From Noviherbaspirillum autotrophicum (lineage in GTDB: Bacteria > Pseudomonadota > Gammaproteobacteria > Burkholderiales > Burkholderiaceae_D): 64,000 bases of DNA. Under the pieces are notes generated by a model. The model was not told the DNA's origin, searched no databases, and was given only the letters and a program-made list of their open reading frames with translations. The translations under genes were made by a program, and so were the position numbers. Below, piece after piece: positions 1 to 8,314 of this stretch. The stretch covers positions 3,143,021 to 3,207,020 of the forward strand of contig NZ_JWJG01000028.1 of assembly GCF_000818395.1 (NCBI RefSeq). The letters are read 5' to 3'. The stretch's first letter is position 1; each line of letters starts with the position of its first letter.

Positions 1-1259
1 CCGTGGCCATAGCTCATGGTGGCTTGCTCGATGGGTCGCCACGATTTATAAGGCCGCACGCGGCCTGCCACTGCGCCGGGAAAGCCCAGCTTCGGCTGCT
101 GCCCGAAACCGACCGTGGTAAACAAATCCCACATTTCCTGCGGCTGCATTTGCAGCGCGAGCTTGGCGGTGCCGACGTTGGAGGATTTTTCGATGATCTG
201 GGACACGGTCAGCGGCCCATGCGGGTGCGCGTCGCCGATGGTGGCGGTACCGATGGTCATCTTGCCGGGCGCGGTCTGCACGACGGTATTGGGAGTCACG
301 CGCCTCGTTTCCAGCGCCAGCGCGACCGTAAACGGCTTCATCGTCGAGCCCGGCTCGAAGGTGTCGGTCAGCACGCGGTTGCGCAGCTGCGCACCGGTCA
401 GGTGAGCGCGGTCGTTCGGGTTGTAGGTCGGCATATTGACCAACGCCAGCACCTCGCCGGTCTGCACGTCAAGCACCACGGCGCCTGCGGCTTTCGCATT
501 GTGCTTTTCAACCGCCGCCTTCAGCTGCGAGTAGGCGATGTACTGGATCTTGCTGTCGATTGACAGCGTCAGGTTCTTGCCGTCGTGCGGCTCGCGGATC
601 GCCTCGATGTCCTCGACGATGTGGCCGAGACGGTCCTTGATCACGCGGCGGCTGCCGGTCACGCCTGCCAGGCTCTTCTGAAAGGCCAGTTCCATGCCTT
701 CCTGCCCTGCATCCTCGACGTTGGTGAAACCGACCACATGCGCCATCACCTCGCCTTCCGGGTAGAAGCGCTTGTATTCCTTGCGGGTTGCGATGCCGGA
801 AATGCCGAGCTTGAGAATCTTGTCGGCCGTGTCCTGCTCGACCTGGCGCTTCAGGTAGACGAATGTGCGGTCGGAATCGAGCTTCTTGTTCAGTTCCTGG
901 TCGCTCATCTCAAGCAGGCGGGCCAGCTCGCGCAGCTTTTCCCTGGGCGCGTCCTGCACGTCCTCGGGAATGGCCCAGATCGCCTTGACCGGCACCGAGG
1001 ATGCGAGCACATGGCCGTCGCGGTCGGTGATCTTGCCGCGCGTGGCGGGCAACTCCAGCGTGCGCGCATAGCGCGACTCGCCCTGTTTCTGCAGGAAATC
1101 GGTGGAAACGCCTTGCAGATAGAGCGCCCGGCCGGCCAGGGCGGCAAAGCCGGCGAATAGCGCGAACAACACGACGCGCGAACGCCAGACCGGCAGCTTG
1201 ACGGCCAATACCGGGCTGGCGGCGAACGGAACTCCCTTGGCGGCGGCGGCGCGCGTCAT
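1..1259 (-). CDS. ftsI: Peptidoglycan D,D-transpeptidase FtsI (PBP3), 3' end missing
   Basis: Septal transpeptidase that cross-links peptidoglycan at the division site, anchored in the inner membrane. Translating the minus strand from the ATG at 1259 gives a short cytoplasmic N-terminus, one membrane segment (about residues 25-45), a pedestal domain and the start of the transpeptidase domain. The active-site serine motif STMK lies in the context EPGSTMKPF and the SxN motif in EKSSNVG. The KTG motif and stop codon lie beyond base 1, so the gene is cut by the window edge. The ATG overlaps the ftsL stop (ATGA), the usual coupling in the dcw cluster. Identity is confident; completeness cannot be judged. 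Confidence 0.95.
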   Translation of the reverse strand, partial: MTRAAAAKGVPFAASPVLAVKLPVWRSRVVLFALFAGFAALAGRALYLQGVSTDFLQKQGESRYARTLELPATRGKITDRDGHVLASSVPVKAIWAIPEDVQDAPREKLRELARLLEMSDQELNKKLDSDRTFVYLKRQVEQDTADKILKLGISGIATRKEYKRFYPEGEVMAHVVGFTNVEDAGQEGMELAFQKSLAGVTGSRRVIKDRLGHIVEDIEAIREPHDGKNLTLSIDSKIQYIAYSQLKAAVEKHNAKAAGAVVLDVQTGEVLALVNMPTYNPNDRAHLTGAQLRNRVLTDTFEPGSTMKPFTVALALETRRVTPNTVVQTAPGKMTIGTATIGDAHPHGPLTVSQIIEKSSNVGTAKLALQMQPQEMWDLFTTVGFGQQPKLGFPGAVAGRVRPYKSWRPIEQATMSYGH

Positions 1260-1528
1260 TTGCCCCCCGTCGTCAGGTACTGGGTACGATCCGGCGAGAC
1301 TGCCACCATGTGCAGGTCGCGCCGAGCGTTAGCTTCGATGCGAGCGTGCTTGCCGAGCGTGGATTGATCGAGCTGAAGCTGCGCCCACTCGATATCGAGC
1401 TGCCTGGCGGCGGCTTGGGCACGCTCCAGTTCGATGAACTGGCGCCGCGCCTGGTACTGCGAATTCACCAGCGACAGTGCGCACAGGACGACTGCGAACG
1501 TGAGAATGAACGTAATGCGCCCGCTCAT
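1256..1528 (-). CDS. ftsL: Cell division protein FtsL
   Basis: A 90-residue bitopic membrane protein of the divisome; in the family it joins FtsB and FtsQ and recruits FtsW/FtsI. The sequence shows a single hydrophobic segment near the N-terminus (about residues 5-22), followed by a Gln/Glu/Arg-rich stretch compatible with the periplasmic coiled coil. Primary-sequence conservation in this family is low, so the call rests on size, topology and position between rsmH and ftsI. The start overlaps the rsmH stop by 4 bp and the stop overlaps the ftsI start by 4 bp, so translation is probably coupled. Confidence 0.9.
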   Translation of the reverse strand: MSGRITFILTFAVVLCALSLVNSQYQARRQFIELERAQAAARQLDIEWAQLQLDQSTLGKHARIEANARRDLHMVAVSPDRTQYLTTGGK

Positions 1529-2490
1529 CGCGCGCCTCCGGCTGGCAGGCGTTCCGCGACGCGCATGATGGCCGAGCGGGCGCGCGGGTTTTCCGCGACT
1601 TCGGCCTCGTCAGGCTTCATCTTGGACAAGAGCTTCAGATCGGGCTGCGGCAGGTCCACCGCACGAATCGGCAGGCGACGGTCCGGCTGCGGCGCGTTGG
1701 CTTTGGATGCCATGAAGCGCTTGACGATGCGATCTTCCAGCGAATGAAAGCTGATCACAGCCAGTCTCCCCTGCGGGCCCAGTTTTTGAAATGCGGCCTC
1801 TAGTCCTATTTCGAGTTCTTCAAGCTCTTTATTGATGAAAATCCGGACAGCTTGAAAGGTACGAGTGGCCGGGTCCTTACCCTTCTCGCGGGTTTTAACG
1901 GCGCGTGCCACGATCTCGGCAAGCTGTCGTGTGGTTGAAATTGGCTCGATTGCCCGGCGAGCTGCAATCGCCTTTGCAATCTGAAGAGCATACCGTTCTT
2001 CCCCATAATCTCTGATCACCTTTCCGATCGTCTGTTCGGTTTCCGTCGCCAGCCACTGTGCTGCCGATATGCCGCGCGTGGTATCCATGCGCATGTCGAG
2101 CGGACCGTCAAAGCGAAAACTGAAGCCCCGCGCCGCGTCGTCTACCTGCGGCGAAGAGATTCCCAAATCCAGCAAAATCCCATCCACCCGCGCGATGCCG
2201 CGCGCTTCCAGCGCCTCGCCCATCGTCGCGAAACTGTCATGCACGATCTCGAAGCGCCTATCCGAGATCTTTTCCGCCGTCGCAATCGCGTACGGATCCT
2301 TGTCGAACGCGATCAGACGGCCCTTCTCACCGAGGCGCTGCAAAATCAGCCGGCTGTGTCCGCCGCGGCCAAAGGTGCCGTCGACATACACGCCGTCGGT
2401 TCGCGCGCCCTCGATCGCTAGCGCATCGACCGCTTGTTCCAGCAGCACCGTACGGTGCTGCATTTCCGGCACCGCTTGTTGATTACTCAT
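1525..2490 (-). CDS. rsmH: 16S rRNA (cytosine-1402-N4)-methyltransferase RsmH
   Basis: SAM-dependent methyltransferase (old name MraW) that methylates C1402 of 16S rRNA in the decoding centre. The 321-residue product has the family length. It carries the SAM-binding Rossmann motif in the region [13 protein letters not shown] (about residues 35-47) and the MraW signatures [10 protein letters not shown] and [15 protein letters not shown]. It lies 9 bp after mraZ and overlaps ftsL by 4 bp, so it is the second gene of the mra/dcw transcript. Nothing unusual is seen. Confidence 0.97.
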   Translation of the reverse strand: MSNQQAVPEMQHRTVLLEQAVDALAIEGARTDGVYVDGTFGRGGHSRLILQRLGEKGRLIAFDKDPYAIATAEKISDRRFEIVHDSFATMGEALEARGIARVDGILLDLGISSPQVDDAARGFSFRFDGPLDMRMDTTRGISAAQWLATETEQTIGKVIRDYGEERYALQIAKAIAARRAIEPISTTRQLAEIVARAVKTREKGKDPATRTFQAVRIFINKELEELEIGLEAAFQKLGPQGRLAVISFHSLEDRIVKRFMASKANAPQPDRRLPIRAVDLPQPDLKLLSKMKPDEAEVAENPRARSAIMRVAERLPAGGAR

Positions 2491-2499
2491 ATCGGGCCG

Positions 2500-2928
2500 T
2501 CAGAACGAAAAATCGCTCAATACATCAGGCATGCCGTTGGCCACCGCCTGCGCCTCGTTCTCGGCGAGCTTTTCGGCATCCCAGATCTCGAAATGACTAC
2601 CCATGCCAAGCAGCATCACGTCGCGCTTCAAGCCGACGGCTGCGCGCAGCTCCGGCGAAATCAAGATGCGGCCGGCCGTATCCATTTCGACATCACATGC
2701 ATTACCCAGGAAAATCCGCTGCCAGGCGCGAGCCGACATCGGCCATGCGGCGATTTGCTCGCGATGGTTTTCCCAGACCGGACGCGGGAAAAACAGCAAA
2801 CAACCATGCGGGTGCTTGGTCAGCGTGACGCGTCCTTCGCATTGAACCGTCAAGGCGTCACGATGCCTGGCCGGAATCGTCATCCGTCCTTTCGCATCGA
2901 GATTCAACGCTGAAGCGCCTTGAAACAC
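2500..2928 (-). CDS. mraZ: Transcriptional regulator MraZ
   Basis: Ring-forming DNA-binding protein of the AbrB/SpoVT-like fold that controls its own dcw operon. The 142-residue product starts MFQGAS and carries two repeated MraZ modules, seen as [14 protein letters not shown] near residues 10-23 and a second [13 protein letters not shown] near residues 83-95. The start codon is GTG (minus-strand bases 2928-2926), preceded about 7 nt upstream by a GAGGG ribosome-binding site. The promoter region upstream holds four phased copies of the expected MraZ box, so autoregulation is likely. Confidence 0.97.
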   Translation of the reverse strand: MFQGASALNLDAKGRMTIPARHRDALTVQCEGRVTLTKHPHGCLLFFPRPVWENHREQIAAWPMSARAWQRIFLGNACDVEMDTAGRILISPELRAAVGLKRDVMLLGMGSHFEIWDAEKLAENEAQAVANGMPDVLSDFSF

Positions 2929-3001
2929 CCTGATTACCCTCGTGGTTGTTGTCTGTTATTTATCTTCTTGCATCATGGTCTTACAAGGCTTTGGATTGTC
3001 G

Positions 3002-3037
3002 CCCCACAAAACCACACTTTTTCACACTGTCGCCCAC
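3002..3037 (-). promoter_or_regulatory. Array of four MraZ boxes
   Basis: On the minus strand, GTGGG, GTGTG, GTGTGG and GTGGGG begin at 3037, 3027, 3017 and 3007, exactly 10 bp apart. MraZ is known to bind direct TGGG-type repeats separated by 5-nt spacers, one per helical turn. The array sits about 75 bp upstream of the mraZ start and overlaps the -10 region of the proposed promoter, fitting autorepression. The middle two copies deviate (GTGTG). Confidence 0.75.
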
Positions 3038-3064
3038 TTTAGAGTATGGTTTTTTTGCGGTCAA
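3036..3064 (-). promoter_or_regulatory. Candidate sigma70 promoter of the mra/dcw cluster
   Basis: Minus strand: -35 TTGACC (3064-3059), 17-bp spacer, -10 TAAAGT (3041-3036). The -10 element touches the first MraZ box. Spacing is ideal; the match is by eye only. Confidence 0.55.
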
Positions 3065-3496
3065 GTAATTTCAGATTACGGAAATCTGATTTTTCCCAAT
3101 GAAGTCAATGACTTAGCGCGTTTCATTCGAGCAATACCACCACTGATTTCCTCAAATAATTAAGCACTTAGCGTAGATACTGAAGGTAGTGCGTTAGATG
3201 TACACATGTGTTTGTCTAAGCGACAACAGTTGCGTAAAAGCAAAACTGCTTTGGAAGTCGAGGATGGGATCTTGAAATTGCCTTGAGGCATTAGGATTCG
3301 GAACCGGGGGGTTAGTTCAATCGGTCCAGCGGGTTTGCTATTGGCAATGACAAGGAGCCACGACGGCCCAGCCCGGCATCAGCAAAAGATGTGAAGTTGA
3401 TATGCGAATCAGGAATGCGGCGGAGTTGGTCGAACCTTCCGCACTCTAGATTGCTCAGTGCAATCACTCAGTACGATGTGTCCTTTGTGCAATTAT
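3065..3496. other. Gene-free stretch upstream of the mra promoter
   Basis: No open reading frame here looks coding. A 7-bp inverted repeat (TCAGATT at 3071-3077, AATCTGA at 3083-3089) sits just upstream of the proposed mra -35 box and could be an operator. Another short dyad (GATTGC/GCAATC near 3448-3465) lies behind the stop of the leftward hydrolase gene and could be a weak terminator. Base composition is more AT-rich than the flanking genes. Otherwise nothing is recognised. Confidence 0.4.
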
Positions 3497-4381
3497 TCAG
3501 ATCGCATCGACCGGAATTTTTAAATAGCGGATGTCGTTGCCCTCCGGTTCTGGCAGTTGCCCGGCGCGCATGTTGATCTGCACCGAGGGCAGTAGCAATA
3601 CCGGCATGTCCAGCGTGGCGTCCCGCGCAGTACGCATGGCGACGAATTCGTCTTCACTGATCCCGTCGCGTACATGGATGTTGGCAGCGCGCTCGTCGGC
3701 AACGGTGCAAACGAACTGCACATCCCGCCCGCCAGGCTGATAGTCGTGGCACATGTAGAGCTTGGTGTGCGGCGCCAGGCTGAGCACCTTGTTGATGGAG
3801 CGGTAGAGCGTACGCGCATCACCGCCCGGGAAATCGCAACGCGCCGTGCCATAGTCAGGCATGAACAGCGTGTCGCCGACGAAGGCAGCGATCTGGTCGC
3901 CGTCATTGACCACATAGGTCATGCATGCCGGCGTATGGCCGGGGGTATGCATCGCGCGGCACCACAGGCGGCCGATCGCGAACGTCTCGCCGTCGGCGAA
4001 CAGATGATCGAACTGGGCACCGTCACATGCAAAGCAGGGGCCGGCGTTGAACAGCTTGCCGAATACCTGCTGGACTTCGGTGACATGACGGCCGATACCG
4101 ACCTTGCCGCCAAGGCGCCGCTTCAGATAAGGCGCCGCCGACAAGTGGTCCGCATGCACATGCGTTTCAAGTACCCATTGCACCTTCGCCTGCAGTTCGC
4201 GCACGCGCGCAACCAGCCTGTCGGCGCTGGCGGTACCGGTGCGACCCGACTTCGGGTCGTAGTCCAGCACGCTGTCGACCAGCGCGCACTGCCCGCTGCT
4301 GCGGTCGAGCACGATGTAGCTGACGGTCGAGGTTGTCGGGTCGAAGAATCCTTCGACATGCAAGGCGCGCACGGGGCTCAT
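3497..4381 (-). CDS. MBL-fold hydrolase, probable persulfide dioxygenase
   Basis: Metallo-beta-lactamase-fold protein of 294 residues, most like the persulfide dioxygenases (ETHE1/PDO/Blh group), which oxidise glutathione persulfide to sulfite in the cytoplasm using a mononuclear iron. Visible motifs are THVHADH (about residue 93), HTPGHTP (about 147), GDTLF (about 170) and CHDYQPGGR (about 211), matching the metal-binding histidines and aspartate of the fold. It is transcribed divergently from a FisR-like sigma54 activator and preceded by a -24/-12 promoter, the arrangement known for FisR-controlled sulfide-oxidation genes. No sulfide:quinone reductase lies next to it. A different thioester or sulfur hydrolase activity cannot be excluded. 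Confidence 0.75.
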   Translation of the reverse strand: MSPVRALHVEGFFDPTTSTVSYIVLDRSSGQCALVDSVLDYDPKSGRTGTASADRLVARVRELQAKVQWVLETHVHADHLSAAPYLKRRLGGKVGIGRHVTEVQQVFGKLFNAGPCFACDGAQFDHLFADGETFAIGRLWCRAMHTPGHTPACMTYVVNDGDQIAAFVGDTLFMPDYGTARCDFPGGDARTLYRSINKVLSLAPHTKLYMCHDYQPGGRDVQFVCTVADERAANIHVRDGISEDEFVAMRTARDATLDMPVLLLPSVQINMRAGQLPEPEGNDIRYLKIPVDAI

Positions 4382-4426
4382 TGCAGGTCTCCTTTATGTG
4401 AATGCGGGGCTGCCGGAAAATGTATT

Positions 4427-4442
4427 TGCAAGACGCGTACCA
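4427..4442 (-). promoter_or_regulatory. Sigma54 (-24/-12) promoter of the persulfide dioxygenase gene
   Basis: Minus strand TGGTACGCGTCTTGCA closely matches the consensus TGGCAC-N5-TTGCW, with the invariant GG and GC separated by 10 nt. It ends about 45 bp before the hydrolase start codon. Its partner is the divergent sigma54 activator. Confidence 0.75.
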
Positions 4443-4471
4443 CACGAAACAGGCCCGAAACCGCCGGATTA

Positions 4472-4504
4472 CGGCACCGCAGCACCTGTTTTGCTGCGGT
4501 GCCG
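4472..4504. promoter_or_regulatory. 13-bp perfect palindrome, likely activator binding site
   Basis: Arms CGGCACCGCAGCA (4472-4484) and TGCTGCGGTGCCG (4492-4504) are exact reverse complements with a 7-nt spacer. It lies about 30-60 bp upstream of the sigma54 promoter and about 65 bp upstream of the activator gene, the expected place for an enhancer shared by both. A transcribed hairpin is the alternative reading, but no T-tract follows on either strand. Confidence 0.55.
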
Positions 4505-4570
4505 CTGACAGTGACAGTGATTCTTGACAGTATTGGCAGTTGGCGGCAGAGTGGGACGAAAGGAGCTGTC

Positions 4571-5929
4571 ATGAATACCGAACCGTCCCTGCCGGTTGTC
4601 GCCGGCCCCGCGCTGCGCTCGGCGCCACAGGTGCAGGCCCTGATTTCCTATCTCGAGCAGGAGGCGCAGCCGATGATCGTACTCGACACCGAGTACAACA
4701 TCCTTGCCGCCAACACGGCCTACCAGCGCCAGTTCGGCACCGCCGACAAGCCCTACATCGGGCACAAGTGCTACCGCGTCTCGCATCACTACCACGTGCC
4801 CTGCGACCAGGCGGGCGAACATTGCCCGATGAAGAAGGCGTTCGAAAAGCGTGGCCCGGACCGGGTCCTGCACATCCATCACACGCCGCGCGGGCCGGAG
4901 CATGTCGACGTCGAGCTGCGCCCCATCCTCGATGAGCAGCGCGAGGTGGTCGCCTACGTGGAGCGGCTGGCGGTGGTGCGCAACGCGTCGGCGCGCCCCA
5001 GCGCCGAAGGCCTGGTCGGGCGTTCGGCCGCGTTCAACGCGGCGCTGTCGGCATTGCAGCGAGTGGCGCCGTCGATGCTGCCGGTACTGTTGCAGGGCGA
5101 ATCGGGCACCGGCAAGGAATTGTTCGCGCGTGCGGTACATGAAGCGAGCGAACGCGCGCATGGTCCGTTCGTGGTGGTGGACTGCTCGGGCCTGACCGAA
5201 ACGCTGTTCGAAAGCGAATTGTTCGGCCACGAGAAAGGTTCTTTTACCGGCGCCAATGCGCGCAAGCACGGCTTGGTCGAAATGGCGCAGGGCGGTACCC
5301 TGTTCCTCGACGAAATTGGCGACGTGCCGCTGGCGATGCAGGTCAAGCTGCTGCGCCTGATCGAATCCGGCACGTTCCGCCGCGTGGGCGGGCTGGAGAC
5401 GCTGCACGCCGACTTCCGCCTGGTGTCGGCCACGCACAAGCCGCTCAAGGCGATGATGGCCGATGGCCGCTTCCGGCAAGACCTGTACTACCGCATCAGC
5501 GCCTTTCCCATCCATCTGCCGGCCCTGCGCGAACGTAATGACGACATCCCGCTGCTGGTGAACTCGATGCTTCAGCGTAGCGCCGCCGGCAAGGGAAAAA
5601 TCACGCTCGACCCGGCCGCGATGCGGCGCCTGCAGGCGTACGACTGGCCGGGGAATATCCGCGAGCTGCGCAACGTGCTGGAGCGCGCGCTGCTGTTTGC
5701 CGACGACCGCGTGATACGGCTCGAACATCTGCCCACTGACTTGCATCCGACGGTGGGCGCGCCTCCCACTGCCACCTTGCAGGGCATGACGACCGCCGGG
5801 GCACCGGCGGACGAGACGTTGAGGCAGGCGTTGAGGAGCTTTAGCGGAACACGCCGCGAGCTGGCCGCGCATCTGGGCATGAGCGAACGTACGCTGTACC
5901 GGCGAATGAAGGCACTCGGGCTGGCGTAG
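4571..5929 (+). CDS. fisR: FisR-like sigma54-dependent regulator with Cys-bearing PAS domain
   Basis: Enhancer-binding activator of 452 residues: a PAS-like sensor (about 20-135), an AAA+ sigma54-interaction domain and a C-terminal Fis-type helix-turn-helix. Walker A is GESGTGKE (176-183), the sigma54 contact loop reads GSFTGA (223-228), Walker B is GGTLFLDE, and the HTH is in the last 40 residues. Three cysteines, C67, C78 and C85, lie in the sensor with spacings of 11 and 7. As far as I recall, this equals the C53/C64/C71 triad of Cupriavidus FisR, which senses sulfane sulfur. The start at 4571 is chosen because AGGAG precedes it by about 6 nt; the frame is open further upstream but has no better start. 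The divergent persulfide dioxygenase is the obvious target. Confidence 0.8.
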   Translation: MNTEPSLPVVAGPALRSAPQVQALISYLEQEAQPMIVLDTEYNILAANTAYQRQFGTADKPYIGHKCYRVSHHYHVPCDQAGEHCPMKKAFEKRGPDRVLHIHHTPRGPEHVDVELRPILDEQREVVAYVERLAVVRNASARPSAEGLVGRSAAFNAALSALQRVAPSMLPVLLQGESGTGKELFARAVHEASERAHGPFVVVDCSGLTETLFESELFGHEKGSFTGANARKHGLVEMAQGGTLFLDEIGDVPLAMQVKLLRLIESGTFRRVGGLETLHADFRLVSATHKPLKAMMADGRFRQDLYYRISAFPIHLPALRERNDDIPLLVNSMLQRSAAGKGKITLDPAAMRRLQAYDWPGNIRELRNVLERALLFADDRVIRLEHLPTDLHPTVGAPPTATLQGMTTAGAPADETLRQALRSFSGTRRELAAHLGMSERTLYRRMKALGLA

Positions 5930-6029
5930 ATCGCGCCTTCCGCACGGCGCATCGGCTACACCGCGCCGAATAACGCGATCATTGCGGACGACACCATGCC
6001 CAAGATCAGCGGCGCCAGGGCAGCCGGTC

Positions 6030-6061
6030 CTGCCATGCTGGCAGTGCTGGCAGCATGGCAG
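6030..6061. repeat. 11-bp inverted repeat upstream of the Rieske gene
   Basis: CTGCCATGCTG (6030-6040) and CAGCATGGCAG (6051-6061) are perfect reverse complements around a 10-nt spacer. It lies 100 bp past the fisR stop and 155 bp before the Rieske gene. No T-run follows, so it may be an operator or a weak terminator. The rest of 5930-6215 shows no gene I can support. Confidence 0.4.
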
Positions 6062-6215
6062 ATCGCGCTGGCAGGCCCGTATACCGCATCGGCTGCCGGA
6101 TGGCGACGCCTGCCCCGCAAAACAAAGGCTTGCACGCTGCCGGAGCGGGCAACTGGATGTGGCACGCATGTTGCCTATAGCCATAAAGGAATAGGATTTC
6201 GATGACAGGAGCAAC

Positions 6216-6824
6216 ATGAACGACACCACACAACCCGATCGCGGGCGGCGCGCGCTGCTTATCGCCACCGGCGCGGCCGCCGGCATCCCCGCACTGGGCG
6301 GCGCCGGCGCGATGATTAGCACGCTGCAGCCGTCGGAACGCGCAAAGGCGGCAGGCGCACCGGTTGAAGTCGACATCGCCGACCTCGCGCCCGGCCAGAT
6401 GAAAACGGTCGAGTGGCGCGGCAAGCCGGTGTGGATACTGCGGCGTACGCCGGACATGCTGGCTTCATTGAATAGCACCGTCGCCCAGTTGGCCGATCCC
6501 GGCTCCACGCGCAACCCGGACGAAATGACGCCGGCGTACGCACGCAATGCGCACCGCTCGATCAAGCCGGAAATCCTGGTCGCCATCGGCATCTGCACCC
6601 ACCTCGGCTGCTCGCCGACGGAAAAGTTTTCCCCGGGCGCGCAACCATCGCTGCCAAATGACTGGGCCGGCGGCTTCCTGTGCCCCTGCCACGGCTCGAC
6701 CTTCGACCTGGCCGGGCGCGTGTTCAAGAACAAGCCGGCGCCGGACAATCTACCGGTGCCGCGCCACATGTATGCAAGCGAAACCAAGATCGTGATCGGC
6801 AAGGACGAGCTCGGCGAAGCGTGA
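6216..6824 (+). CDS. Rieske [2Fe-2S] protein, PetA-like, orphan
   Basis: Product of 202 residues closely resembling the iron-sulfur subunit of the cytochrome bc1 complex, which carries electrons from ubiquinol to cytochrome c1. It has an N-terminal twin-arginine (GRR, residues 10-12) followed by a hydrophobic anchor, the motif PSERAKAAGAPVEVDI and both cluster motifs: CTHLGC (C127, H129, C132) and CPCHGS (C156, C158, H159). All ligands are intact. Unlike a standard petABC operon, no cytochrome b or c1 gene follows; ccoG comes next after 20 bp. ATG at 6216 has AGGAG about 5 nt upstream. It is therefore likely a second PetA paralogue, or a Rieske protein serving another respiratory complex. Confidence 0.88.
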   Translation: MNDTTQPDRGRRALLIATGAAAGIPALGGAGAMISTLQPSERAKAAGAPVEVDIADLAPGQMKTVEWRGKPVWILRRTPDMLASLNSTVAQLADPGSTRNPDEMTPAYARNAHRSIKPEILVAIGICTHLGCSPTEKFSPGAQPSLPNDWAGGFLCPCHGSTFDLAGRVFKNKPAPDNLPVPRHMYASETKIVIGKDELGEA

Positions 6825-6844
6825 GGACCTGACGGGAGCAAAAC

Positions 6845-8272
6845 ATGACAACCAAAGAACTCAAATCGATTCCGATCCACCCGGCCGAGGCGGCGGTGGT
6901 CGAGCGCAGCCTGTACGAAGTGCGCAGGAAAATCTATCCGCGTGCGGTGCACGGCTGGTTCGCGCACTGGCGTTGGGCCATGGTGGGGTTCACGCAGCTG
7001 ATTTTCTACGGCCTGCCCTGGCTGACGTGGAATGGCCGCCAGGCAGTGCTGTTCGACCTGCAGGCACGCAAATTCCATATCTTCGGCCTGATCCTGTGGC
7101 CGCAGGATTTCATCTACCTGTCGGCGCTGCTGGTGCTTTCCGCACTGTCGCTGTTCTTGTTTACCGCGGTCGCCGGCCGGCTGTTCTGTGGCTACGCCTG
7201 TCCGCAAACGGTCTATACCGAAATCTTCATGTGGATCGAGCGCAAGATCGAAGGCGATCGCTCGGCCCGCATCCGGCTCGATGGCGAGTCGTTCTCGTTG
7301 CGCAAGCTCGGGCTGAAATCGGCCAAGCACGCATCCTGGCTGGCAGTGGCCGGCTGGACCGGGTTTACCTTCGTCGGCTACTTCACGCCGATCCGCACGC
7401 TGGCGCTGCAGGTCGCCGCGTTCTCGCTGGGGCCGTGGCAGACTTTCTGGATATTCTTCTACAGCTTCGCCACCTACGGCCAGGCAGGCTTCATGCGCGA
7501 GCAGGTGTGCAAGTACATGTGCCCCTACGCGCGCTTCCAAAGCTCGATGTTCGATAAGGACACGCTGATCATCACTTACGACGCCGAACGCGGCGAGCCG
7601 CGCGGCGCACGCGGCAAGAAAGCCGACCCCAAGGCACTCGGGTTGGGCGCCTGCATCGACTGCAATGTCTGCGTGCACGTGTGCCCGACCGGCATCGACA
7701 TCCGCAATGGCCTTCAGTATGAATGCATCGCCTGCGCAGCCTGCGTCGACAGCTGCAATGAGGTGATGGAAAAGATGGGCTATGAAAAGGGCCTGATCCG
7801 CTACACCACGCAGAATGCGATGGCCAATAAATGGAGCCAGCGCGCGATCTGGCGCCATGTGCTGCGCCCCCGCACGCTGGTCTATACCTCCATCCTGCTG
7901 AGCATTCTGTTCGCGGCCGGCCTGTCGCTGGCGCTGCGCACGCCGCTCAAGGTGGACGTCATCCGCGATCGCGGCATGCCGCGCATGATGGATGACGGCG
8001 CGATCGAAAACGTGTACCGCTTGCAAGTGATGAACACCGACGAACAGCCGCACCGGTTCGTCATCACAGTCAACGGGCCAACCGGGATTACGGTTTCCTC
8101 CGAGCCGACGTTCGAGATGCCGGCCGCCGCTACCCGCGCCGTACCAGTGCGCGTCACGCTGCAGCCGAGCGCCACCGAAGCCGGCTCCACGCCGATCCGC
8201 TTCACGGTGCGCGACATGGAGCGCGCCGACGTGTCGGTCACGGAGAAAGCGGTATTTTTGGTGCCGAGGTAA
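6845..8272 (+). CDS. ccoG: Cytochrome c oxidase accessory protein CcoG (FixG/RdxA)
   Basis: Membrane-bound polyferredoxin of 475 residues; the family assists cbb3 oxidase assembly, with a reported role in Cu(II) reduction. It shows several membrane segments in the N-terminal half (for example about residues 40-60, 85-110, 160-185 and 195-215) and the FCGYACPQTVYTE and CKYMCPYARFQS motifs. Two 4Fe-4S ferredoxin motifs follow (CIDCNVCVHVCPTG and CIACAACVDSC), then a further membrane span near 345-365 and a periplasmic IgG-like C-terminal domain. The family usually sits beside ccoNOQP; here its partner is an orphan Rieske gene 20 bp upstream, so the two may be co-transcribed. Confidence 0.93.
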   Translation: MTTKELKSIPIHPAEAAVVERSLYEVRRKIYPRAVHGWFAHWRWAMVGFTQLIFYGLPWLTWNGRQAVLFDLQARKFHIFGLILWPQDFIYLSALLVLSALSLFLFTAVAGRLFCGYACPQTVYTEIFMWIERKIEGDRSARIRLDGESFSLRKLGLKSAKHASWLAVAGWTGFTFVGYFTPIRTLALQVAAFSLGPWQTFWIFFYSFATYGQAGFMREQVCKYMCPYARFQSSMFDKDTLIITYDAERGEPRGARGKKADPKALGLGACIDCNVCVHVCPTGIDIRNGLQYECIACAACVDSCNEVMEKMGYEKGLIRYTTQNAMANKWSQRAIWRHVLRPRTLVYTSILLSILFAAGLSLALRTPLKVDVIRDRGMPRMMDDGAIENVYRLQVMNTDEQPHRFVITVNGPTGITVSSEPTFEMPAAATRAVPVRVTLQPSATEAGSTPIRFTVRDMERADVSVTEKAVFLVPR

Positions 8273-8282
8273 ACCGGAGCGC

Positions 8283-8302
8283 GGCCGGCAAGGTAACCGG
8301 CC
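8283..8302 (+). terminator. GC-rich stem-loop after ccoG
   Basis: GGCCGG (8283-8288) pairs with CCGGCC (8297-8302) around an 8-nt loop, just past the ccoG stop and between convergent genes. No T-tract follows, so termination is only inferred. Confidence 0.35.
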
Positions 8303-8314
8303 GGCCGCGCCTTG

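Noticed and set aside
3308-3400. tRNA-like string with GGTTAGTTCAATC-type pattern
   Set aside because: No cloverleaf: acceptor, anticodon and T arms do not pair.
5982-6205. Short open frames between fisR and the Rieske gene
   Set aside because: They lack ribosome-binding sites, overlap the inverted repeat at 6030-6061 and resemble nothing known.
4469-8053. Minus-strand open frame of 1194 codons opposite fisR, the Rieske gene and ccoG
   Set aside because: The plus strand encodes three clear protein families with correct starts; the long antisense frame is a GC-rich shadow with His/Arg/Gln-rich translation and no domain.
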